The notes under the pieces: generated by a model
Seen by the model: the letters and a program-made list of their open reading frames with translations, nothing else
Database searches by the model: none
What the model was told of the DNA's origin: nothing
Shown here: piece by piece, positions 17,102 through 25,016 of the stretch
Layout of the letters: each line of letters starts with the position of its first letter
Numbering within the stretch: the stretch's first letter is position 1
Made by a program: the position numbers and the translations under genes
Assembly: GCA_020634755.1 (NCBI GenBank)
Contig: JACKBC010000051.1
Location: 1-45,966 of the forward strand
Length of the DNA stretch: 45,966 nucleotides
From: Caldilineaceae bacterium
GTDB taxonomy: Bacteria > Chloroflexota > Anaerolineae > Caldilineales > Caldilineaceae
Direction: 5' to 3'

Positions 17102-18928
17102 ATGAGTTCACACAACCAACCAGAACACGATCAGCTATACAAGATTCGCCACAGCGCCGCCCACGTGATGGCGCAGGCGGTGCTGGAGCTTTATCCCGAA
17201 GCCAAGATTGCCATTGGGCCACCCATTGATACGGGTTTTTACTATGACTTTGATTTGGGGCAGGACGAAAACGGACGGTCACGCACGTTCTCACCGGAGG
17301 ATTTGGAGCAGATTGAAAAACGCATGCGCCAGATCATTGCCGGTAAACATGCGTTTGCCTATCGCGAAGTAAGCGCCGATGAAGCGCGCCAACTCTTTGC
17401 CGACCAGCCCTACAAGCTCGAACTGATTGACGGCCTGGATCAGGGCGGCATTGATGAGTATGGCAACGAGACGGATGAGAAGCCGGTGATCAGCACGTAC
17501 CGGCAAGACGCGTTTGAAGATCTGTGCCGCGGCCCGCATGTAGAGCACACGGGGCAAATTCCGCCCGACGGCTTTAAGTTGATGAACGTGGCCGGCGCCT
17601 ATTGGCGGGGCGACGAGAAAAATCCCATGCTCCAGCGCATCTATGGTACGGCCTGGCAAAACAAGAAGGATCTGCGCCATCATCTAGACATGCTTGAAGA
17701 GGCCAAAAAGCGCGACCATCGCAAGCTGGGGCGCGAGCTGGAAATCTACATCTTCGATGAAGACATTGGTCCCGGGCTGCCGCTTTGGCTGCCCAACGGC
17801 GCCGTCATGATCGAAGAGCTGGAAAAGCTGGCGAAAGAGTATGAGCGCGACGCGGGCTACGACCGCGTGCGTACGCCGCACATTACGAAAGAGAATCTCT
17901 TTATCCAAAGCGGGCACCTGGCCTATTACCAGGACAGCATGTATCCGCCTATGGAAATGGAGGGCACGACATACTTTCTGAAGCCCATGAACTGCCCATT
18001 TCATCACAAGCTCTTTGCCAGCAAGCTGCGCAGCTATCGCGAACTGCCGGTGCGTTTTGCCGAATATGGCACGTGCTACCGCTATGAAAAGAGCGGTCAG
18101 CTTTTCGGTCTCATGCGCGTGCGCTCTATGCAGATGAATGACGCCCACATCTACTGCACGGAAGGGCAATTTGAGCAGGAGTTTATGGGCGTTATCGATC
18201 TGTATCGCAAATATTTCGAGCTCTTTGACATTGAGAAGTTCGTCATGCAGCTGAGTACGCATCACCCCAAGAAGCTGGGGCAAAAGTATGTGGATAACCC
18301 GCGGCTGTGGCACAAGACCGAAGATATGGTACGCAACGCCATGATCAACGGCGGCATCCCTTTTGTAGAAGTGGCGGATGAAGCGGCTTTCTACGGCCCC
18401 AAGATCGATGTGGAAATCTGGAGCGCCATTGGCCGCGAGTTTACGCTGGCCACGAACCAAGTCGACTTTGCGCAGCCGGAGCGACTGGGGCTCAAGTTTG
18501 TGGATGAGAACAATACCGAGCAGATTCCGCTCTGCATCCACCGAGCGCCCTTGGGCACGCACGAGCGCATGATCGGCTTTCTGATCGAGCACTATGCGGG
18601 CACCTTCCCAGTCTGGCTGGCGCCCAAGCAGGTCAGCGTCATTCCGATTACGGGTGAACATCACGCGTACGCCACGGCTCTGGCCAAACAGCTAAAGCAG
18701 CTCGACGTGCGCGCCGAGGCCGATCTGGGTTCGGACCGCATGAACGCCAAGATCCGCGCCGCTCAGCTCATGAAAACGCCCTACATGCTGGTGGTGGGCG
18801 ACAATGAAGTGCAGAACAATACAGTGGCGTTGCGTAAACGCGATGGCTCGCGTCAGAATGATATGCCGGTTGCCGAGTTTGTAGAGATGGTGCAACAACG
18901 CATTCGCACACGCTCCTCAGAATTGTAG
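17102..18928 (+). CDS. thrS: Threonyl-tRNA synthetase
   Basis: 608 residues from the ATG at 17102 with GAGGTG at 17092-17097. An upstream in-frame start at 17051 would translate the repeat and is rejected. The N-terminal editing domain has HSAAH (H17, H21) and CRGPH (C142, H146). The class II core shows the zinc cysteine in KPMNCPFHHK, motif 2 around FAEYGTCYRYEKSGQLFGL, and motif 3 with HRAPLGTHERMIGF. The C-terminal anticodon-binding domain follows (QVSVIPITGEHHAYA). No N-terminal TGS domain is present, so the protein is about 30-60 residues shorter than E. coli ThrRS. It is the third gene of the T-box-controlled operon. Confidence 0.97.
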   Translation: MSSHNQPEHDQLYKIRHSAAHVMAQAVLELYPEAKIAIGPPIDTGFYYDFDLGQDENGRSRTFSPEDLEQIEKRMRQIIAGKHAFAYREVSADEARQLFADQPYKLELIDGLDQGGIDEYGNETDEKPVISTYRQDAFEDLCRGPHVEHTGQIPPDGFKLMNVAGAYWRGDEKNPMLQRIYGTAWQNKKDLRHHLDMLEEAKKRDHRKLGRELEIYIFDEDIGPGLPLWLPNGAVMIEELEKLAKEYERDAGYDRVRTPHITKENLFIQSGHLAYYQDSMYPPMEMEGTTYFLKPMNCPFHHKLFASKLRSYRELPVRFAEYGTCYRYEKSGQLFGLMRVRSMQMNDAHIYCTEGQFEQEFMGVIDLYRKYFELFDIEKFVMQLSTHHPKKLGQKYVDNPRLWHKTEDMVRNAMINGGIPFVEVADEAAFYGPKIDVEIWSAIGREFTLATNQVDFAQPERLGLKFVDENNTEQIPLCIHRAPLGTHERMIGFLIEHYAGTFPVWLAPKQVSVIPITGEHHAYATALAKQLKQLDVRAEADLGSDRMNAKIRAAQLMKTPYMLVVGDNEVQNNTVALRKRDGSRQNDMPVAEFVEMVQQRIRTRSSEL

Positions 18929-18936
18929 TAGTTCCA

Positions 18937-19034
18937 CCGGATCTCAGGGGTGACGTCCCCGGCACTCGCTCTCGTCTGCCGAGTCATTTCGTCGAAAACG
19001 CCGGGGACATGGACTGTCACCCGCTGAGATCCGG
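18937..19034 (+). repeat. Family 6 palindromic repeat after thrS
   Basis: A 98-bp imperfect palindrome begins 8 bp after the thrS stop. The arms are ccggatctcaggggtgacgt plus ccccggca, and gccggggacatggac plus tgtcacccgctgagatccgg. Related copies lie at 23607-23693 and 25059-25110. It may act as a 3'-end hairpin. The rest of 19035-19571 holds the infC promoter, leader and tandem repeats. Confidence 0.75.
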
Positions 19035-19154
19035 AAGGGCCGCCAATATTCGTAGGACAACTGCATATCTAAAAACAGGTGTGACCCCAGCGACTGGATT
19101 TATCCATTGGGGGCACAAAGTTGGCGATTGGCCTAAAATACTCGGCAAAAGTAC

Positions 19155-19184
19155 TTGACGCAGCCTGGTGGTTAATGCTATACT
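19155..19184 (+). promoter_or_regulatory. Predicted sigma-70-type promoter of the infC operon
   Basis: TTGACG (19155-19160) and TATACT (19179-19184) are 18 bp apart, upstream of infC-rpmI-rplT with no gene in between. The predicted leader is about 380 nt. It contains a small hairpin around caccgattgaaatcggtg (19221-19238) and the tandem repeats at 19337-19404. Confidence 0.5.
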
Positions 19185-19336
19185 AGATAATCGGACTAGG
19201 TTACGTTGACATTTGAATTTCACCGATTGAAATCGGTGTCTGCTAAAGGAAGCCGGTTAGAAGTTAGTGCGCTTTAGCCTACTTTGGCTAGCAGACTGGC
19301 GTTTCAACGTTAGGCATCACAGATTGTCAACAGACC

Positions 19337-19404
19337 CTAGTACTTACTTTTAGCTAGTACTTACTTTTAGCTAGTACTTACTTTTAGCTAGTACTTACTT
19401 TTAG
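19337..19404 (+). repeat. Four exact 17-bp tandem repeats in the infC leader
   Basis: The unit ctagtacttacttttag occurs four times head to tail without a mismatch (19337, 19354, 19371, 19388). There are no spacers, so it is not a CRISPR array. It lies within the predicted 5' leader of the translation-factor operon, 168 bp before the coding region. Confidence 0.95.
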
Positions 19405-19571
19405 ACAGTGAGTGCTAAACAGTGGGTGCTAGTCCGTAGGTACGAAGCATCACGCGAAATAGCAATTGAGATTTTCGATTCACGCTTCGTACAATCACTG
19501 TAGTAACCAGAATTGTATAAACCAATTGTATTAATCAATTGTATTAACCAGATGTCTTGAAAAGGAGACCT

Positions 19572-20123
19572 ATTATCGCAAGAGGAGCACCGAGTAGAAC
19601 CAGGCGCTTTACGCCGCGGGACACTACTCGTATCAACAATCGTATCAGAGTACCGGAAGTGCGCGTCATTGGCGCCGATGGGGAGCAGCTTGGCATTATG
19701 CCAACGCGTCAGGCGCTGTCCATTGCAGGCGAACAGGAATTGGATCTGGTGGAAGTGGCGCCGAACGCCACGCCGCCCGTCTGTCGCTTGATGGATTATG
19801 GCAAATACCTCTATGAAAAGCAGAAGCGCGAGCGCGAATCGCGCAAAGCGCAAAAACAGATAGAGGTAAAAGAAGTGCGTCTACGTCCCAAAACCGATGA
19901 GCATGACATTCAGGTCGTGCTTAAGCGCATTCGCAAGTTTATGAGCGAAGGGGCCAAAGTGCGCGTCCGCATCCGTTTCCGCGGGCGCGAAATTGCGCAC
20001 CCCGACGTGGCGCGCACGTTGATGCAGCGCGTGGCCAAAGATGTTGAAGATGTGGCGGCGGTGGAGCTCATGCCGTCGTTTGAAGGCCGCAGCATGATTA
20101 TGGTGTTGGCGCCGCCTCATTGA
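19572..20123 (+). CDS. infC: Translation initiation factor IF-3, non-canonical start
   Basis: About 183 residues. The N-domain (RINNRIRVPEVRVIGADGEQ, TPPVCRLMDYGKYLYEKQK) and C-domain (VKEVRLRPKTDEHDIQVVL, KVRVRIRFRGREIAHPDVA) are standard IF3. There is no ATG or GTG near the expected start. AGGAG (19563-19567) is followed by acct-ATT-ATC-GCA, so initiation at ATT (19572) or ATC (19575) is most likely. AUU-type starts are known for infC, where IF3 discriminates against its own start codon and so autoregulates. A TTG at 19557 is in frame but lies upstream of the Shine-Dalgarno sequence. First gene of infC-rpmI-rplT. Confidence 0.93.
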   Translation: MIARGAPSRTRRFTPRDTTRINNRIRVPEVRVIGADGEQLGIMPTRQALSIAGEQELDLVEVAPNATPPVCRLMDYGKYLYEKQKRERESRKAQKQIEVKEVRLRPKTDEHDIQVVLKRIRKFMSEGAKVRVRIRFRGREIAHPDVARTLMQRVAKDVEDVAAVELMPSFEGRSMIMVLAPPH

Positions 20124-20163
20124 TGCGATAATTCTCACTTGTGAAAATAGATAGGCCAATCTC

Positions 20164-20187
20164 AAAACGGGCGCATGCGCCCGTTTT
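20164..20187 (+). terminator. Hairpin after infC, terminator or attenuator
   Basis: The perfect 24-bp palindrome aaaacgggcgca/tgcgcccgtttt ends in four T residues, then gctgtgctt. It sits between infC and rpmI and may partially terminate or mark a processing site, since the two genes normally share a transcript. Confidence 0.6.
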
Positions 20188-20294
20188 GCTGTGCTTACCG
20201 TAGTTGTATTCACCTGTCAAAGAAAGAAATTTCAACAAAAGAATTCGTCGGCAAGTGGAGTGAGTAGTTTGTAGAAAAGTTATAGGAGGTCATT

Positions 20295-20531
20295 ATGCCA
20301 AAAATGAAAACGCACAAAGGCACTGCCAAGCGCTTTCGGCTGACCAAGAACGGCAAATTGATGCGCATGAAAGCTGCGCGCAGCCATTTACGCCGCAAGA
20401 AAAAGGCCAGCAAGAAGAGCGATTATCGGCACCCAATCTCCACCACGGACAAGACGATGATTAAGCTCGTCAAGACCGCCACGGGGAACAATGCGTCATC
20501 CGGCAACGGTAAACATACCGGCAACCGGTAG
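20295..20531 (+). CDS. rpmI: 50S ribosomal protein L35
   Basis: 78 residues; the ATG has AGGAGG at 20284-20289. The sequence begins MPKMKTHKGTAKRFRLTKNG and has the basic block SHLRRKKKASKKSDYRH, diagnostic of L35. L35 is usually about 65 residues; here a polar tail (TATGNNASSGNGKHTGNR) extends the C-terminus. It is flanked by infC and rplT as in most bacteria. Confidence 0.96.
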   Translation: MPKMKTHKGTAKRFRLTKNGKLMRMKAARSHLRRKKKASKKSDYRHPISTTDKTMIKLVKTATGNNASSGNGKHTGNR

Positions 20532-20749
20532 TAAATTTGCCCTACTTTGATGGTGCAACGCTAGTGCCAGGAAGAGGGGAAATTAGCAAATCAAGTAGAA
20601 TTTTCTGGCGTGTTGCGGCAAGCAGGTACCCAGCTGCGGCAATACGCATCACTACTTTCAAGTACGTGACCGGCCCCCTAAGAGATTCGGTTTTACCTGT
20701 TATTATAAGCAGGTAATTGCAGAATCCGCCATCACGGAAGGAGTCAAAA

Positions 20750-21106
20750 ATGCCACGATCTAGACCAAAGGTCTATGCCCATCAGCGGCACAAAAAAGTG
20801 TTAAAATTTACCAAAGGGCAGTATGGCACGCGTTCCAAGCTGTTCCGCCGCGCCAATGAAGCCATGTTAAAGTCGCTTTTCTACGCGTTTCGGGATCGCC
20901 GCCAACGGAAGCGAGATTTTCGCCGGCTCTGGATTTCGCGCATCAATGCTGCCGCTCGGCTTAATGGTCTGACCTATAGTCGCTTTGTACATGGGCTCAA
21001 GCTCGCCGACGTCCGGGTAGATCGCAAAGTACTGGCCGATCTAGCTGTGCATGATGCAAATGCATTTAACAAGCTGGCCGATCTGGCCAAAGCCCAGCTT
21101 AATTAG
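20750..21106 (+). CDS. rplT: 50S ribosomal protein L20
   Basis: 118 residues, the usual length, from the ATG at 20750 with AAGGAG at 20738-20743. An earlier in-frame TTG (20717) is rejected because the family start MPRSRPKV fits the later codon. It has the L20 signatures KFTKGQYGTRSKLFRRANEA and FRRLWISRINAAARLNGLTY. A 218-bp gap with no gene separates it from rpmI; no known L20-binding leader structure was recognised there. Confidence 0.97.
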   Translation: MPRSRPKVYAHQRHKKVLKFTKGQYGTRSKLFRRANEAMLKSLFYAFRDRRQRKRDFRRLWISRINAAARLNGLTYSRFVHGLKLADVRVDRKVLADLAVHDANAFNKLADLAKAQLN

Positions 21107-21132
21107 CCAACCGTCGAAACTACATTCTTACG

Positions 21133-21208
21133 ACTTACGTAGCGCATGTGGCTCGACAGACGAGCAATGTGTCGCTGACCAAGCCATGTTGGCTGGGCTG
21201 GCGTAAGT
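21133..21208 (+). repeat. Family 3 repeat (acttacg termini)
   Basis: A 76-bp element from acttacgt to gcgtaagt, with near-perfect 8-bp terminal inverted repeats and agcgc directly inside the left end. Same-length relatives lie at 36851-36926 and 41293-41370. The centre differs between copies. It is probably a MITE-like non-coding element. Confidence 0.7.
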
Positions 21209-21231
21209 CAAAATTCTTTGACAGAGAATAT

Positions 21232-21263
21232 CAACGGCAGGAGCACTAATGCTCCTGCCGTTG
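21232..21263 (+). terminator. Strong hairpin between rplT and the RNA methyltransferase
   Basis: A perfect 14-bp stem (caacggcaggagca with tgctcctgccgttg) encloses the 4-nt loop ctaa. No T tract follows. An AGGAG and an in-frame ATG (21249) lie inside the stem-loop, so if that start is used its ribosome binding site would be masked. Confidence 0.6.
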
Positions 21264-21290
21264 CAATTGGACGCCATACAATCTCCACAC

Positions 21291-22079
21291 ATGATCACCA
21301 GCGCCAAAAATCAGCGTATTAAGGATGCCCAAAAGCTAAGCCGCAAACGTCACCGCGAGCAGACGCAAACGCTGCTGCTCGAAGGGCTGCGGCTCGTGCG
21401 CGATGCTGTTGAATCTGGCGTGCGTCCACAAACCATTTTCTATGCGCCTACACAGCTCGCCAATGCGCCCGATACAGCGGATTTCCTGGCGCAGCTGGAC
21501 AAAGCCGGCATTGAATGCATGCCCTGTAGCGAAGCTGTGTTTGCCGCGTTGGCCAACACAATTACCCCCCAGGGCATTGCGGCTATTGTGCCGCTGCCGC
21601 AGCTGGCATTGCCGGCGCACCCCTCGCTCACGCTCATCCTTGACCGCGTGCGTGACCCCGGCAACGCGGGCACGCTGTTACGCAGCGCCGAAGCCGCTGG
21701 CGTAGCGCAGGTGCTCTTTGCGCCGGACACGGTCGATCCCTTTAACGACAAGGCAATGCGCGCGGCCATGGGGGCACATTTTCGGCTGCCGCTGCGCGTA
21801 TGCGCGCATTGGGAAGAGTTAGAGCCGCTGCTGCCGCCGCACGCGCCCTGTTATTTAGCCGAAGCCAACGCGGCTCTAGCCTACGACCAGGTGGAATGGC
21901 GGGCGTCGGCGGTCTTGGTGGTGGGTGGAGAGGCGACCGGGGCCAGCCAGACGGCCATGCAGATGGCTACGCCCATTGCCATCCCCATGTTGGGCCACAC
22001 AGAATCCCTCAATGCCAGCATTGCCGGCGCCGTTATTCTTTTTGAAGCCGCCCGCCAGCGTAGGCGCAACGTACTCTAG
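21291..22079 (+). CDS. TrmH/SpoU-family RNA 2'-O-methyltransferase
   Basis: 262 residues from the ATG at 21291, where the family start MITSAKNQRIKDAQKLSRKR begins. An ATG at 21249 has AGGAG 5 nt upstream but lies within a hairpin and adds 14 atypical residues. The N-terminal substrate-binding domain (EGLRLVRDAV) is followed by the trefoil-knot SpoU domain: motif 1 LDRVRDPGNAGTLLRSAEAA, motif 2 VLVVGGEATGAS and motif 3 ESLNASIAGAVILFEAARQR. These enzymes methylate ribose in 23S rRNA or tRNA using SAM. The exact site cannot be told. Linkage to ribosomal protein genes fits an rRNA target. Confidence 0.9.
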   Translation: MITSAKNQRIKDAQKLSRKRHREQTQTLLLEGLRLVRDAVESGVRPQTIFYAPTQLANAPDTADFLAQLDKAGIECMPCSEAVFAALANTITPQGIAAIVPLPQLALPAHPSLTLILDRVRDPGNAGTLLRSAEAAGVAQVLFAPDTVDPFNDKAMRAAMGAHFRLPLRVCAHWEELEPLLPPHAPCYLAEANAALAYDQVEWRASAVLVVGGEATGASQTAMQMATPIAIPMLGHTESLNASIAGAVILFEAARQRRRNVL

Positions 22080-22305
22080 GCGTCCGTTTTGAACTAGACG
22101 CTCGGTGTATTATACTGTACGAGCTTTCGATATTCGGCATCGCGCAATGGCACTTGCGATGTACACTCTCATCGCAAATCCAGCCCCATTTCTTGTCGCC
22201 GCGTTATGCTGATAGTTGGTTGCTCGTCATCGAATATACCCACTCCGCGTACAGCATCCTGTTGATAAACTTAACTTCTCCCTTTTGTGAAAGGATACTC
22301 TGTTG

Positions 22306-23541
22306 ATGACCCGTTATTTACACATCTTATCTTTGGCCCTTGTCTTAACCCTGCTCTGCACTGGAACCACCTTTGCCCAAACCGAACAACCCGTCTATTG
22401 CCAGGACGTAAGCGCCGCCGATTGTACGCTGTTGATGGAGTCGCAAGACGCCATGTCTACGGTCGCCTCTGGCACTTCGCAAATGGATCTCTCCATTCTG
22501 CTGCGCGATATTCCAGAAGCACCATTTAAGGAAATATCGCTCGATTATAGCCAGGGCACGCTGTTTAACGCGGACACCTCCGTTTTTGAGGCTATTGATG
22601 AACTCAAGGCCATGCCCCCGCGGCAAATTCAACAGTTGGTGAGCAATCCGCAAAGTCTTTTTGGTCTCATTGGCACGCTAATTGCCGGCATTTCGACAGA
22701 CGTCGACATGACGCTGGATCTGTCCAGCGAACTGGCCATGATGCTTTCGCAAGAAAGCGGTATGCCGCTGCCCGAAAACATGGCGTTCCATTTTGTGCTG
22801 GCCGATGGCGCGATTTATGCTGACCTGGATTCACTGGCGGCTTTTGCGCCCGACGCCTCTACGCTGCAAGGCTGGATGGGTGTTGAATTGCAACCCCTGC
22901 TGGATGAAGCCGCCAAAGGCGCCAACACGCAGCTCAGCAGCCAGGATGCCGCAGAATTGTCGATGGCCTTGGGCTATGTAAATACGGGAGCATCCGGTCC
23001 ATTTCTGGTTACATTGGGGGCCGCCGACCCCACTGGCCAATATCTCCAGTTTGTCAACACCGAGCGCCTGGCCAATGAGACGGTGGATGGCGTTGAAATG
23101 GCCGTGTTCAGCTCGACATTTGATTACCAGACCTTCTTCCAAAGTGAGGTGTTCCGCCAGCTGCTCAAGCAGATTATGGAGCAACAGGGGGCAGAAGTGA
23201 GCGATGCTGAGTTAGCACAGATAGGCGGCATGGCGCAGATGTTTGGCCCCGTTTTGATGACCACGCTGAATTTGGAAGTGCGCGAATGGATTGGGGTGAA
23301 AGACCACTATCTCTATGACACCAGCGCCGTCTTCAATTGGGATTTGAGCAGCATTGCGGCGCTGGCCGCCTTTGGTGGCGATGCCATGCCGATCCCACAA
23401 CTGCCGCCGGGCGCCAAGCCCTACATCGGCTTTGAAATGACGACCCACAGCAGCGACTTAAACGGTGAAGTGGCGGTGGAGGTGCCCGAGAGCGCCGTGC
23501 TGATCCCCACCGAAGTCATTCTGCAATCGGCCGGCCAGTAG
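22306..23541 (+). CDS. Exported protein of unknown function
   Basis: 411 residues from the ATG at 22306; AAGGA at 22291-22295 gives acceptable spacing. The N-terminal signal peptide (hydrophobic SLALVLTLLCTG, cleavage after TTFA) is Sec-type. The cysteine context does not match a lipobox. The mature part alternates helical stretches and amphipathic strands, with no membrane segments, and ends in a Ser/Val-rich strand. The overall look resembles the LppX/LprAFG class of exported lipid-carrier-like proteins, but this is an impression. A weak promoter-like pair, TTGAAC (22089) and TATACT (22111), lies upstream. Confidence 0.7.
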   Translation: MTRYLHILSLALVLTLLCTGTTFAQTEQPVYCQDVSAADCTLLMESQDAMSTVASGTSQMDLSILLRDIPEAPFKEISLDYSQGTLFNADTSVFEAIDELKAMPPRQIQQLVSNPQSLFGLIGTLIAGISTDVDMTLDLSSELAMMLSQESGMPLPENMAFHFVLADGAIYADLDSLAAFAPDASTLQGWMGVELQPLLDEAAKGANTQLSSQDAAELSMALGYVNTGASGPFLVTLGAADPTGQYLQFVNTERLANETVDGVEMAVFSSTFDYQTFFQSEVFRQLLKQIMEQQGAEVSDAELAQIGGMAQMFGPVLMTTLNLEVREWIGVKDHYLYDTSAVFNWDLSSIAALAAFGGDAMPIPQLPPGAKPYIGFEMTTHSSDLNGEVAVEVPESAVLIPTEVILQSAGQ

Positions 23542-23606
23542 ATTCAGTTACGACCGACGAACTTACGATTTGCCCAGTCATTTTGGGCTCTTTGGGATTT
23601 TAGGTT

Positions 23607-23693
23607 TGACAACAGATGTCCCCGACACTTCGTTTCATCTACTGGGTGATCTCGTCGAAAGTGCCGGGGACGTCAACCACCTGAGATCCTGTT
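23607..23693 (+). repeat. Family 6 repeat, second copy
   Basis: It shares gtccccgacact, ctcgtcgaaagtgccggggacgt and acctgagatcc with the copy at 18937. The arms gtccccgacac and gtgccggggac pair. From about 23750 to 23835 there is also a degenerate stretch resembling family 2 ends (cagtagactgcaacag ... cgctgttgcgctctaccgata). There is no gene in 23542-23916. Confidence 0.6.
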
Positions 23694-23838
23694 GAACCTC
23701 ATTTTGTTGGCGGAGTGGCCATATAAGTTTGTTTATATATCATACACAGTAGACTGCAACAGTTTTGGCAATTTCAGCGCCGGTTCTCATTGGGGAACCC
23801 TGCGCCATATCCCGCTGTTGCGCTCTACCGATATGCAA

Positions 23839-23873
23839 TAAAAACGGTCTGACACAATGTCAGACCGTTTTTA
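23839..23873. terminator. Bidirectional terminator
   Basis: A perfect 16-bp stem (taaaaacggtctgaca at 23839-23854 with tgtcagaccgttttta at 23858-23873) has a 3-nt loop. It has T runs on both strands and lies between convergent genes. Confidence 0.92.
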
Positions 23874-23916
23874 TTTTGGCGTAAAATTTGCTTAACACGC
23901 TACGGGGCTTCGACAG

Positions 23917-24684
23917 CTACGATGCGTTGCGCTTGGCGGCGTAGGTTCCCCGTCCCTTGTAACGCGCATTGGGCGCTTCTAGAATAGCGGTTTGCCGCTC
24001 AGAGAGATCGGCATATTGCTCGGCATCGTAATAGCGCGCCGACCAGGAAATGGGGAATGGGCTAAACTTGAAGAAGAGCGTACGCCGTTCACCGGCGCCT
24101 GCCCACGGCAGCGTGCCGTGGGTCAGCGCCTCGGTAAAGATAATTGCCGTGCCGGCGGGCCCGGTGACGGCGCGCATAAAGGGCTGCATATGTTCCAGTT
24201 CGCGCCATTCATTGGGAAACGGGAAATTGCTCTTGTGGCTGCCCGGCACGCAGCCAAAACCGCCATCACCGGGATTGACGTCGCGCAAGTTATAGGCCAC
24301 CACGGTCAGGCCATTATAGAACTTGCCGCCCTTGAAGTGATAGTACTGAGCCGGATCATAGGGAAAGCCACCCCCATGCAGCCGCGTGCCAATGGGCCCC
24401 TTGCCGCTGCGGATCAAATCGGCGTAATCGTGATCCAAACGAAACCTTTCCCCCAGCAGCTCTGCCAAATAAGGCGAAATGGTGGGATTATCAATGAGTT
24501 CGCGAAAGGGCTGACCCCAATCCAGCAGCCCAACCCAGCGTTGTGTAGTGGCGCCAGTTTCCATATCCTGCGCAATTTTTTGGTCCCAAATGCGGTTGAG
24601 CGCCGCCACTTGCTCACCACTCAGCGCATGGGGTACGGTCATAAAGCCTTGCAGATCAAATAGATATTTCTCTTGTTCATTCAT
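23917..24684 (-). CDS. Phytanoyl-CoA dioxygenase (PhyH)-family oxygenase
   Basis: 255 residues from the ATG at 24684, which is preceded by GGGAG. The family pattern is clear: FDLQGFMTVPHALSGEQV, DHDYADLIRSG, LHGGGFPYDPAQYYHFKGGK, NGLTVVAYNLRDVNPGDGGF, CVPGSHKSNFP and EALTHGTLPW with ERRTLFFKFSP. The double-stranded beta helix binds Fe(II) and 2-oxoglutarate. Likely ligands are H103 and H189, with R200/R201 for the co-substrate. The usual HxD acid appears as HGG here, as in a subset of the family. The substrate is unknown. The start overlaps the stop of the upstream membrane protein gene (ATGA), implying translational coupling. Confidence 0.85.
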   Translation of the reverse strand: MNEQEKYLFDLQGFMTVPHALSGEQVAALNRIWDQKIAQDMETGATTQRWVGLLDWGQPFRELIDNPTISPYLAELLGERFRLDHDYADLIRSGKGPIGTRLHGGGFPYDPAQYYHFKGGKFYNGLTVVAYNLRDVNPGDGGFGCVPGSHKSNFPFPNEWRELEHMQPFMRAVTGPAGTAIIFTEALTHGTLPWAGAGERRTLFFKFSPFPISWSARYYDAEQYADLSERQTAILEAPNARYKGRGTYAAKRNAS

Positions 24685-25016
24685 TTGTTCAGCTCCCATA
24701 TAATTTCGCCTTGAAAAATACCCCAATCGTTGTATTCATGGCTATGCAGCTTTTCATCGCGCCCCATATAGGTCACGTCTTTGATGGTTTCACCATCGGG
24801 CGTTTTATGAAACGAGATGCTGACAACTTGGCTGTAAGACGTTACATCTGCGGGCAGCGTGATTGAAACTGGCCGCCCCGTAATGCGTGAAATCTTGCGC
24901 CCCTGGTAACAGGCGCTCAGCCCAACCAGCAGCACCAGCGTTAATACAACGCCCAGCACAAAGCCATGCCACGCTTTGAGCGTGATCACAAGGGTAGGTT
25001 GTGAATTTTCGGTCAT
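24681..25016 (-). CDS. Small single-pass membrane protein of unknown function
   Basis: 111 residues. The ATG at 25016 has AGGAA in good position. A short cytosolic head is followed by one long hydrophobic helix (GFVLGVVLTLVLLVGLSACY), then a ~70-residue polar domain with strands (PVSITLPADV, SYSQVVSISF, IKDVTYMGRD) ending in GEIIWELNK. The cysteine at the end of the helix (LSAC) resembles a lipobox, but the helix starts late, so it could be a lipoprotein or an ordinary anchor. It overlaps the PhyH gene by 4 nt and probably works with it. Confidence 0.7.
   Translation of the reverse strand: MTENSQPTLVITLKAWHGFVLGVVLTLVLLVGLSACYQGRKISRITGRPVSITLPADVTSYSQVVSISFHKTPDGETIKDVTYMGRDEKLHSHEYNDWGIFQGEIIWELNK

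Noticed and set aside
19337..19404. CRISPR array
   Set aside because: The four units are directly adjacent with no spacers, and no cas genes are present.
19557..19571. TTG start for infC
   Set aside because: The Shine-Dalgarno AGGAG lies downstream of this TTG, so it cannot serve it.
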